Assembly (NCBI GenBank): GCA_037074765.1
Contig: JBAMDO010000066.1
Coordinates: 186,001 to 250,000 of the forward strand
Length of the DNA: 64,000 bases
Reading direction: 5' to 3'
Origin: Mansonella perstans
Taxonomy: Eukaryota; Nematoda; Chromadorea; Rhabditida; Onchocercidae
The translations under genes and the position numbers were made by a program. Positions 12,801-23,803 of the stretch are shown piece by piece. The notes below the pieces were generated by a model that saw only the letters and a list, made by a program, of their open reading frames with translations, was not told the DNA's origin and searched no databases. Each line of letters begins with the position of its first letter. Within the stretch, counting starts at the first letter, position 1.

Positions 12801-15800
12801 TTTATATAGTAGTTGCCTAAGCATTTGAGTAATTTTAGAAACGTCGTGCATCGTGGAATGGATCGAATACGACGTTCATTCCGCGAATCATTTCATCGTC
12901 GAATACCCAGGCAACATTTCACTCGTAGAACTCCATCCGAACAACAGCACTCATCAAATAGACCAATAAATAACTCAGATTCTAGCAAAGCGCAATTATG
13001 GCAACCAGATGAAATTGCCGTTCGGAATGGCACCTGTAATTTCAACGTTAAAGTTAGAATTTTTGAAGTATCCAATTCAAATTTAATGAATGACATTGTT
13101 GCATTTTTTTTTTTGAAAACTTGAAGTATATTTTAGATATTTTTCAAATCTTTAATATTTTTGAGTTTGTTTCCGATCTTTTATGATACATTTTCAAATT
13201 TAAAGTTTATTTTGATTTGCCGTTGTAGCTGTTTAAATCACGCTTAAATTTATAAAATCTTTCAAGTATCTTGGCGGTATCGAAGTGTTTGAATCGCGTG
13301 GTATGCAGATTTGTGAGGGAGCTTTAAAATTATTGAGGGTATGTTTTTAAGTTAGATAGGTAATGAACTGGTTATATAGATTATCTATTCCCTCAGGATA
13401 TTCGATATTTCTATAGAAGATCCAGTGTAGGATATCTAATTAGTTGTTATATCTCTAGCAAATGTAATCATATATGGCTGTAGAATTTTTTTGCCATACC
13501 ACTACTATCCCGATAGATTAACAAATGTCACAATAAGAAGAATCGAAAAATTATCTCGAACCATATGATAGCTTAATGTATTATCTCAATTCAACTTTAA
13601 TCTCCATTCTTTTGTTGCATTTGAGATCAAAGCACTGAGCAGTATTTTTTTTTTTTTTTTTTTTTGAAGATGGCACTGAAGCTCAATCGATTCAACGATG
13701 TTCAGAAAAATTTTTTCTTCAGGGACAGCGACGACGACCAATTAAAGCAGTTTTATACGTTTCCGGTGATGGTTTACGTGTGGTAGATCAAGAAAGTAGC
13801 CGTGGCTTAATAGTCGATCAAACTATTGAAAAGGTTTCATTCTTGCTTTTTTTTACTTTAAATTTATTTATCATAATGTTATCTTTATCTGTTTTTTGTT
13901 ATTTCATATGGCCATTTCTTATTTCTTAATAGCTGCTTACATGATTTACTCATCTCTTTTTCAGCTTAATCCTCCATTTTGAAACTTTCTCAAATTCTGA
14001 TTTGTTTTCGTTTCAGTCCTCTGTACTTGCCCTTTTGATACTTGGATTCTAATGTAGCATTCATTACTTTCCTTTTTCACTTTACTTCCATTTTTTTTCT
14101 CGGTTAAAGAGAATTTATTTTTGCAATTGATTTTTTGAGACGAATTTTATTTTACGTATCAGGTATCATTTTGTGCACCTGATCGAAGTCACGACAAAGG
14201 TTTTGCTTATATTTGTCGAGATGGAACATCAAGACGATGGATGTGTCATGGCTTTCATGCAGTGAAAGAATCCGTAAGTTTAACCGCCAATAATCATTTA
14301 GAATGAAGTGCACTACTTATTTAATGTGCGCACTTCAGCGCTTTTCTTTTGTTTTTAAATATGAATCGCGTATTGAATAAGAATTTTTGTTTTCTTTAAG
14401 GGTGAACGATTAAGTCATGCTGTTGGATGCGCATTTGCCATTTGTTTGGAAAGAAAGAAAAAGCGTGATGCGGAAGCTGTTGCAGTGATACAAGTGGCTG
14501 CAGGTTTACCACCTGCTAGTTGCGAGAAATCAAGCGCTACTGGTTTTACTTTAGGTGACATTGCCAAGCAAGCACCATCCATTCCAATTAGGTCTATTTT
14601 CAAGAGGAATTTAGATAAAAATATTTAATAATGCCAAAATGAACATTGGGTTATTTAGTCATTCCACTCTTGAGGAATGCCAAGTGTCAAGGGCGATCGA
14701 TGGAGATTGAAAAAAGTTATTTCAATTAATTAATCTTGTCATAGAATCAATAGATTATAGGACTTTCATAATTTAATTGTTCTACCGATAAATAATAAAT
14801 TTTGAAATTCCGAAATTTGAGACTTTCTGTTAGTTACTCATGCATTTACATTAATCTTATTTTTGAATCGCAAGTAACAACGATTCAATATACATATATA
14901 TATCGCTAGAGGCTGGAACAGATTTAAATAAACATTGTTTACTAGGACCAGATAGTCCGAATCATTGAATGATTCGAATGCTTTATTTTAACGAATATCG
15001 GATGTAAAAAAAAAAACGTAACTGAAGAGGGGAAAGAAGTGAAAATATATAGTCTAAGGGGCAATATAATTGGTCATTTGTGCTTTTTAGCAATGAAACA
15101 TTTACATTCAAGCAGCCGTTTAATATTAATAAAACCGAAATTAACAACTTAGTCATTTATTTTAATCTTCAGTACATTCGAACGAAATAGCCGGCATTGC
15201 TCTTTTCGTCGGTTATCATTAACAGAACGATTACGTGATCCTCAGACTGCAATTGTACAACCACCTCCTGCAACTTCGAATCTGTCGTCTGCATTACATA
15301 TTACTTCGAAACCACGACCTATCGGAAATCCACTACTTCTTGTAAGACAGGTTGTTTATTGATTAGTTCATTTAATTTGCATTCATTTTCCCATTTTGTA
15401 TTCATCGTTCTGAAAAAACAGATTAAAATTTTTATAGCATCTCAGTAAAATATTTATTTTAGTTATTTTAAAATTTATCCTGCATACCAAACATTCGCAA
15501 TGTTGTACTTTATGCTCTAAATACGCTTACATTTCCATTTTGCTAAGTGATAGAATATTTCCAATATTCATATTATTTTTTAAGGGATCATTGCGTGCGC
15601 CTACTTCATCTGTCACGAACAACACTTCTTTTCACCGACAACTTTCACTTCGATCATATCCAGATTCTGCGATTAAAAGAGTTTGTGGAATATTTCTGTA
15701 GAATCATTTTTTTTTTTCGCAGTTCTTCGTTAGTTTTTTGAATTTTAGATACATAATGTAAAGTACTGTTTATTACTTTCAGCAGCAACAAATGTCTGCG

Positions 15801-18364
15801 ACAGTTATAGCGAAGGGAGAGCCAATTTTTGAAGACGATGAAGACAAAAATTGTGTGTTAAATAATGGTATGTTGAATGAGGAAAGCACTTTCGGGAATA
15901 CTCCGTATTGTCCAGTGAAATATAATGGGTTTAGGTAAAAGCACTTGTCATATCATTTTTTCTATAAATTTAATTTCACTGTGTTTTAAGTAAGCTAAAA
16001 TGATTTAATCATTTGTTTTTTTAATATATTCATTTCTTTTCCTTTCTTTTTTCTTTTTACTTCCTTCAGTTATTTTCAGGCAGTCATTCTCGTATACGTC
16101 TGTCCCATACACTAATACTAACGATTTTAGTGATCTTCAACCATATAGTTTAATGAATTCTCCACTGCAACTTCAAACTACTTATTCATCAAACGTCAGT
16201 GGACCGGAATCCTGGTAATTTCGTTACAAATCTTTAGTATATTGTGAAATACTCCTGCTAAATCATCCTGGATTATAGTTGCAACCAAAAACAAATTGGG
16301 CTAATACAATTATCGAAATCATAGAGTTGTTTTTAGACTTTATGTAATAGCTTAATATTAGTGCAAATTGCGAAGACATGTTTCGTACTCATTAATTTGT
16401 TAATTTTGACTTGAATTACTGGATTTTTATGAATTTCAATGAGAATTATACTGCAAAATGAAATAGTGAGAAATAATCGCCGATTGAAATAATTTAGATT
16501 TGAATTCATAATTTATAATTTGAGTGCTATAATGACATATTATTGCATCAGAACAGTGGTGAATTTTCTGTACTTTTATAACTTAGTTTAAAATGATTAA
16601 GCAGATAAGCAACAAGGAAGTATTGTTCCAGGTTAAGTAGTCCCATTTCCACATGCCCCTCAACAACAAAATCAAAAGCTGATGAGTGGCTGGAGCAAAC
16701 ATTGCGCTCATCATTATCGCTAAATTCACCATGCAGAAATACTACTGTTCTGACTAGTACAAGCAAAGCGATGAGTAAAGTTTTAGCTTTTTTCCACAAA
16801 TTAAATTTAAATTTGGTCACACTTCTAACTTCTTTTCAAATTACAAATAAAATTTTGCTTTTCAAAGTTTATTGTTTTCTATAATATAGATAAACGAACT
16901 TCGATAGTGCGCAATGTAGTTTACTTTTTATGGTCCAATTTACAACTTCAGAGGAACTACCGCCAAATCATCCATCTCCGCCGCTGCCATGTTCATCAAT
17001 TCTCCAAGATGCAGGTCCAGAATCAGCAATCCGTTTCAGCAATGATTTTTCTCAATGCGAACTACCTTTCACAACTGAAAATTTCTCATCTTTAAGCAAG
17101 GTGAGATTCGGTTTGATGTGCAAATCTTCTCTAAATTATTGAAATAGTGAGTAATAAGTAAGGCAAAGGTTGCAAATGAAAGAGTTATAATGATTTACAT
17201 AAAGTTTGTAATAGTTCACAGCATTTCGAATTTATCAGATTTTTGAATAATTGATAAATAATGAATTATAAAAAAATATGTAACAACTTTTATCTCTACT
17301 ACAGATGTCAGCTTCATCTCAATACTAAAGAAATGATGATTGAGCTAATAGGGGAAAGATATATTTTTTGGTTTGTTCGTGAGCTTTTTATATTATTTTA
17401 CAGAATGCCATATCGATATCGTCAGCATCAGCGGAATCTGAGGTTGATATTTTCGGTCAGCCAGTGTTCAGCACGTTGCTGTCAAACTCTCAGACAAACC
17501 AGAAACAAGATAGTTAATTTTTGAGAAATTTTAATTAAATTTGACACATAAGAAATCTTGATATTATTTTAGCAATAGCATTTTTTCTTTCTTTGGATTA
17601 TAATTTCATTATCCTAAGTGATATATGAATCGATGTAAGAGAGTAACGCCAGTTGTTTCGCTTAGTGTTTGCATATAAAACCAGTGTTCCCAACTGGGTC
17701 CACGAAAATTAAAATTTGAACGTGATTGGGAAATAGGTGGGAATTGTTTCCTTTTTAATCAATATGTTAAAAGTTTAACTTACATGTCGGAAATTTTGAC
17801 CAAATTTTACTTTCAATTTGACAAAATTTATTATTTTTGAACCTTGTGGTCTGTACTACAAATAAGTAAGTGAAAGTGGTCTTTGGTCAAGAAAAGATTT
17901 AGAACCGCTCTGTAAATAGAAGATAATTCATTTTGACTTAAAGGCATTCAAATTCATTTTGACTCCGTTTTGTAACTCTATTTTTTTCTTTTTTTATACA
18001 TGAAAATCCTTATAAAGATCGAAATTACATTTGAATTACATTGTTACAGTAAAACTGGATTGATTATACATTTAAAGTGATTCATTTCATCATCAGCCAG
18101 ACTCGTCTGTGATTTGACGATATTTTTGGGAATCAAATCTACTTGTTAAAAAAGTGTTTTGATGATTTCTGATAACCTATAATGAAATGGTTTTTAGATC
18201 AGATCAATGCATATATGAGTAACAATGAATCTGAAAAACCGGGTGATAATGATCCGTTCGATATCACATGGTCACATTTAGCAGTAGATGTTGCGGCAAC
18301 ATATCCAATGCCACTTCATTCAACCAATCCATTTTATTCAGAATTAAGCGCGGTAAAAATTTAA
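6644..18364 (+). CDS. num-1: Numb endocytic adaptor (PTB domain), 14 exons
   Basis: Cell-fate determinant and endocytic adaptor that antagonises Notch. Exons: 6644-6894, 12839-13052, 13267-13338, 13723-13833, 14163-14273, 14401-14591, 15173-15341, 15585-15680, 15783-15934, 16080-16214, 16632-16774, 16952-17100, 17404-17512, 18198-18364; all phases fit, giving 689 residues. The PTB domain is about residues 138-280 ([58 protein letters not shown]). FRRLSL (328-333) and FHRQLSLR (389-396) match the basic RQLSLR-type phosphosites of animal Numb. The last exon carries DPF (653-655) and NPF (678-680), which in Numb bind AP-2 alpha-adaptin and EH-domain proteins. Exon 1 is unusual: a Ser/Asn-rich leader with 11 Gln. 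A second start at 12858 gives [12 protein letters not shown], like the canonical Numb N-terminus. In the last exon a GT follows AGCGCG, so the tail could be spliced further. Confidence 0.93.
6782..6814 (+). repeat. CAG(CAA)10 tract coding 11 glutamines
   Basis: A nearly pure CAA triplet run inside num-1 exon 1 encodes polyglutamine at residues 47-57. It may vary in length between isolates. Confidence 0.9.
6895..12838 (+). other. First num-1 intron, 5.9 kb
   Basis: The intron runs from the GTAAGT donor after exon 1 to the ATTTTAG acceptor before exon 2. I found no exon-like stretch with matching phase inside it. Its content is AT-rich with T-tracts (around 7713, 10926, 11312). Because the next exon carries a Numb-like start codon at 12858, an internal promoter or trans-splice site serving a shorter isoform could lie near its 3' end; this is inference. 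Confidence 0.5.
17682..17912. mobile_element. Possible hAT-like MITE in a num-1 intron
   Basis: The segment begins CAGTGTTCCCAACTGGGTCC and ends in TTTAGAACCGCTCTG. These resemble the CAGTGGTTCTCAA and TTGAGAACC(G/A)CTG ends typical of hAT-family MITEs, with GGTCCACG and GTGGTCTTTGGTC inside. The two ends pair only imperfectly and no clean 8-bp target duplication is visible, so it would be an old copy. It lies between exons 17404-17512 and 18198-18364. Confidence 0.4.
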
Positions 18365-20192
18365 TAACAAACGGTGTTTTCCTTTAATTCTTTTTTTTTT
18401 CTTTAAATTGATAACTTGTTATCAACCACGATTTTATGATCTGTTGTGCATCGGATTTTGTTTCTGCTAATAATGAAAGTGGTAAAGATAAATTCTCAAA
18501 AGAAAGGATTACATATTCTCCTATATGCTTTACGTCGAATTTGTTTTCTCGGATTATTTCATGTGATTTCAACTCTTCCACTTGAAAAATTTGCAATTAT
18601 TTGTGATATTGATTTTTCTTTCTTGTTACTTCGCCAAAATAATGTGATTAAAATGGGAGAGAATATTTTATTAGACAGTGATTTCTTCCCTCTGGAAAGT
18701 TGTGCAGGAAAAATTTTCGCTATAACTTAGTATTGATGTATTTTTTAAAAAAAGACTAAAAATTAATTGATTATTTGATTATATATAATTTAATTCTCAA
18801 TCATTAAATATATATAAGTGGTGATTATTCTATCTATAAATCATTTTTTCTCTCTTTTTATAATGCGCTCACATTCATTTGTGAAACATGCCTTTATTTA
18901 TTCATACATATATAATTTTTTACTTGTTTTAATGGCGTATATGATTTATTAAATTTCATATTTCTGATAATTATTCTGACTTCACAACTTTGGTTTAGTC
19001 ATTGTGTAGTAAAAGTAATGTGGATAAGATTCCGTAGTATTTTAATGTAGAAATGCAAAATTTTTAAAACTTCATTTTAGACATGACTGTTCAGTGTAAA
19101 GAAAAGTCAGGAGGTAACACTTTTTAGATGTAGTCTTATTTGAGTTTCCTATTCCTCGGGTATTTTTATAATTAGGAAAACTGAAAAGTATTAAAGTGTA
19201 ATTTGCTATTCATCTAACTAGAAATCAGAGTAAAGGTTTCTTCATAAATTCATGTAACACCAGATTCTACAACTTCTTCAAGTAAGATTCATTAAAACTG
19301 GAAACCATTATTGTTTATAAATTTTTGGGTAATTGCTTCATGTTTGGAATATGGATGGGGTATTTATATGCTTGATAACCGGTCTGCTAGTTTTATTTCG
19401 TGCTTCTTTTAAATAGAGGATCTATCTTTCATTGTTGGTGCAAAATCTCTGAATGATACGGAAACAATACTTATGCTTCGTAAACTTTTACAATTGAAAA
19501 TATTTCATTCAACATAATTCTAAAAGAATTGAATCTGCATCAAGACAGGTGAAGGTGAGGATTTTTAGAAGGTTAACCTAACGACATTGGTTGTTCGAGT
19601 TCGAAATTTTGGAATCAGTAAGTCAATTGGTAATTATTTACATAGTCATATGCGCAACTCAGTTATTTGGAGATTTTCGGTTGTCTTCCATTTTTCACAC
19701 ATTTTATTCGTTATTCAAAGGATTATATGTCGTTGATTATGTTATTCATTTTCTCCGTAACAATGAGTTTTTTACTCTATTCTTGCAATTTTTATGTCAT
19801 ATTAAATTAAAAGTAATTAATGTCGTTGTTGTATATCACACTATATTTAAGTGTGTTATTTTGTGTCAATAAAGTTAATTTACAAGTATGTTCGCATAAA
19901 AAGTTATAATGGAATATTTTAATTGGTTAATCTTATTGGTAGTTTAAGTTTGATTGTGGGGCGGTTCGTTTGCCATTTTAAACAGTTTGTTGAGACGACG
20001 ATACAAATAGAATACAGTTAACGACAAAGTAAAATTTCTTATGCCTTCAGTTTATTCCAACTACAGATCTCGTACTTATTTTACGGGGAATTCCTGCTGA
20101 AGTAATTTAAACGAAGATATGCGAGGATTCATTTCAGTAGAGGTATTTGTTCCTCTCAAAAGAGATTGATTTGTTGATAATAGTTTTTTCAG
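18365..20192. other. Intergenic region between num-1 and the phosphatase
   Basis: AT-rich with no supported gene. It should contain the num-1 3' UTR and the 5' exon or exons of the phosphatase. Candidate starts are ATG at 20041 (a phase-compatible GTACTT donor at 20072, weak) and ATG at 20119 (donor at 20143, wrong phase for the next exon). An AATAAA at 19868-19873 is too far from the num-1 stop to assign. Confidence 0.4.
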
Positions 20193-23100
20193 TGGGAAAA
20201 AAAAAGTCAATAAGACGACGACCGGGTAGTCGAAGCACGGCTTCTAAAAGAGGTTTCAATCATCATTTAATAATAGCTTCTTTACTGATCATCGAATGAA
20301 ATTAAAGTGGTAATTAAAATGACGACAATACTATCTGTTAGATTAAAAAATTATTTTGGAATCTTACGTAGCAAATAATTGTCATCGCAATTTCTGAAAA
20401 TTAGAAATTTCCGATAGCAGCAACTTATTGAATTCTTGAAATTAGTAAAATTTCGAAACGATTTCAAATCAAAAATTGCAGTAAAGTGAACATATTTAAA
20501 AAGTACAAGCAATAATTTTTCAATCATTTGTTGCATTGATTATATTAATTTGATTATAAAAACATGAAACAAAAGAAAGTGATTGGTTAAATGTAGATTT
20601 TATTATCATTAGTAGAACTGACCGACGAGGATGGAACCCAAATGGAGCGAGATTCTCGACCAGGCCGACGCCGGCAAACTGCACTTCGAAAGGGAGCGGA
20701 AAATCGAGATACGATAGTTCAAATGAAAGCTTTTTGCACAACTACTGTTGCTGCTGGAGTTCAGATAAATATTACTTTTCATCATTTCTTTCTCTCTCTT
20801 CCTCCCTTACTCTCTCTTTTTTTTGAATAACGAAATTATTTTTGAAACTTTTCATACGGAAAAGGAGCAGTGGTGCTCGACAATGAACAATTTTGACTTT
20901 TCAAATTTCAAATGATCACTTTTTTGCTCTCTCCAATACTTAAGCTAATTGCTTGTTTACTATTTGCTTACTATTTGAAACATATGCGCTATCAGAACAA
21001 TGATGCATATCATTATTAATTAATTGCGAAAACTGAAAAAATTAATGAAAATATAATTGTTTGTTATATATTAAAATATCATCATTATTCATTAATTAAT
21101 TAACTTGAAAGGAAAAGAGATAAACAATTTATCATTCAATTTTGTGAAATTTTAATCGATTTTTTTCTTTGATTGTTAGTAATTAAATCTTAAATAATTA
21201 CAGCTTCATTCTCTATAGCATTATTCATTAATCAATAAATTAAACATAATTTAATAATATATATTTTATGTTGGCCAGTTATCTGCATAAGTTTAATAAG
21301 TTTACAATGGTATAAACTGTTAATTTCATGTAAATGAATATTCGATATAATAATAATAATTATAGGGTTTGATGAAAGAATTTAATGAAATACGAGCAAG
21401 CAGTATACCACCATCGCAATTAGTTAAAACTGCATTCGATAAAAATCCGGATAAAAACAGATACAAAGGTAAATGAAGTAGTTCAGCCGGTTAATTAATA
21501 AATAACGTTTCAATTTCATTCAATCAGGTCCATTTTTTAGATTTACTATGTTTACAATAATCTGACTTTATGATCTAAATTGTAATTATGAACACGATCG
21601 TTTCAACAATATGGACGATAATCCTTTTTGATCAAAACAAATATGTTAAGAATGTGGTTTTTTCATGCTCGGTTACCAGGATATTTCTCTAGATGTATTC
21701 TGTGTTGATGAGACAAGAGTTGTACTAAATTACCCACCGGAAACAAATGATTATATCCATGCAAATTGGGTTGATGTGGTTTCTATGAAACAGCGGTTTA
21801 TCTGTACACAGGTTCATCTTATCATGGCTTGCTGGCCTATTTTGCCTTTTCATTTTTTCTTTAATTTCTCAAAAGTTTTATTTTCATTCATTTTCAACGG
21901 ATGTTAAAAAATTTTTGAAATTTTCAATAATTATTACATAACTATAGTCACCGTGTGCAACAAATTTTATTTCAGTATTTTTTCAAGATTTTTAACTAAT
22001 AATGGATTTTAAAGTATAGTCTTGAATTACAATAGTGATTACTTGGTTTGAAGACATAGCATAAATTGTATCACCGATTATTTGTTTTGGATTTTTAAAT
22101 CCTTAAGTTACGGTGAAAATCACTAACCTATTCAATAAAGAATGTCACAGATCCAACTGAATGAATGCAATCAGCATTTAAGGCACCAAAAGAGAATACA
22201 GTCGATGATTTCTGGCGTATGGTATGGCAGGAAAGTTGTCGTTCAATAATTATGCTCTGTAATATCATGGAATGCGGCAAAAAGAAATGTGAGCAGTACT
22301 GGCCAGCTGAAGAAGGCCAATCTGTAATATTTTCATTTAAAAACTCATTAATCAATCAATAATAGCTATCGATTTTTTTTTTCAATCCAGCTAAAGACTT
22401 TAATACCAGTCATAACACCAATAAAAATTGTGCTGGTGCTAAAAAATATGGCAGCATCTTCACTAAGCCCAATAGTAAACATATGATGAGCCCAGACCAT
22501 AAAGCCAAATACTGCTATGCTTATCATTGCATAAACCATTCACGTATAACCAAATATCGGCCTATGAGAAAAAGTTGACAAATGAGTTATCAGTTAATTA
22601 ATTAGAACCTTTTGTTTTATTGCAGAAAGAATATGGAACACTAAAAGTAACATGCAATCGAGTGATTCAAGAAGAAAAGATGCTAACAATTAGCAATTTG
22701 GTTGTAACCAATGGAAGCAAAAAATTGACATTGGAACATATTGCTTGGAATGATTGGCCTGATCGCGGTGTGCCCAACAATTTCTTGGCTCCATTTCGAC
22801 TTTTACAGCGAATCAAAAATCAGATACATGTTGTAATTCACTGTTCTGCAGGTATCATTAGCAAAAAGAAACTATTCATAGTTTATATCATTGCAATGAA
22901 TTGAGAAATTTTAATTTCTAGATTTATCAGCAAATTTTTACCAATAAATTCGCTGTAACAAAATGTATCCTGTAAAATAATTTTAGCGTAATATTTATAA
23001 TTCTTAATTATGTTTAAAGTATCAGGAAAATATTTCTGGAAAAATAATCGAAAGTTAAAATATGTAAATACGGTTACAAAACAGTACTGGACAATTTTAC

Positions 23101-23803
23101 AATTCGTTACCTAGCAGTTTAACATCAGGTATTGGTAGAACAGGAACAGTTGTTGGTCTAGATATAGCAGATTCGATGTTCAATGATGGTATGAAAGTTA
23201 CCATGCGTGATGTAATTCGTGAACTACGTCTTCAACGACATGGCTCAGTACAAACTGACATTCAATACGTTTACATACATCGCTGCATTTTAGCACTTTC
23301 GGAAAACCGAAGAGTATGACGTTTTTTGTTCTACTCTATCTCTGTCTTTTGAAATTTAAAAACTTAAAACTTATACCTACATGACACTGAGTAAGCTATT
23401 TCGATTGCTAAATGTTTCGTTCCTCTTTTTTCATCATTTGCTAACTGATATTTCAAATTCGTCATTTTTCGCCAATTCGGAAAATATTCAAACTTTTATT
23501 TCTAAATTTTAGTAAGAAAATAGGTTTTAGTATGGAAAATTTGAATTGTTATTATTTCGATGGCAACTGATAATATGATAATTCAAATTTCCATCTTAGA
23601 ATATAAAGTAAAGGAGTAAAACTTTTCGTTTAATCATTCTAAGGAAAAAAACAAATTCATTCCAATTAAATTTTTTTGAGAAGATAAAAAAAAATTTTTT
23701 TCAGCTCATCAAAAGGGACGAAATTGCAAGCTTCTTAAAGGATTTTGATATACTTGCACATGCTCGTGGCAGTTTACCATCTCCAGCATCATCAGCCAAA
23801 TAG
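20193..23803 (+). CDS. Protein tyrosine phosphatase, single-domain nematode type (5' end open)
   Basis: Removes phosphate from phosphotyrosine. Exons 20193-20252, 20616-20758, 21366-21468, 21693-21811, 22183-22323, 22626-22851, 23129-23313, 23705-23803, all in phase, give at least 357 residues. A short, strongly basic N-terminus (KKK and RRR clusters) precedes the domain. Landmarks in order: [30 protein letters not shown], the WPD loop ([10 protein letters not shown]), the catalytic HCSAG/IGRTGT (split by the intron after 22851) and the Q-loop QTDIQY. All catalytic residues are present, so the enzyme looks active. No signal peptide or membrane segment is visible, so it is probably cytosolic. 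It resembles the large nematode family of small cytosolic PTPs, many of them male or sperm enriched; that link is family knowledge. The 5' exon supplying one base before 20193 was not found. Confidence 0.9.
22383..22592 (-). pseudogene. Wolbachia-like coxA (COX1) fragment in a phosphatase intron
   Basis: The minus strand of this intron (between exons ending 22323 and starting 22626) reads, in one frame, [13 protein letters not shown], then [20 protein letters not shown], then [10 protein letters not shown] and TGIKVFSWI. This is the heme-copper core region of cytochrome c oxidase subunit I, including the WAHHM histidines. An in-frame TGA stands where Gly is normal just before MVYAM, and part of the TMIIAVPTG stretch is eroded, so it is non-functional. 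[11 protein letters not shown] read with the standard code (AGG as Arg) fits an alpha-proteobacterial CoxA better than nematode mitochondrial COX1. I infer an ancient Wolbachia-to-nucleus transfer, about 70 codons long and antisense to the host gene. Confidence 0.8.

Noticed and set aside
12893..13096. Minus-strand ORF over the second num-1 exon
   Set aside because: Shadow of the plus-strand Numb exon, whose PTB start and splice phases are clear.
14415..14603. Minus-strand ORF over the sixth num-1 exon
   Set aside because: Shadow of the exon encoding [13 protein letters not shown].
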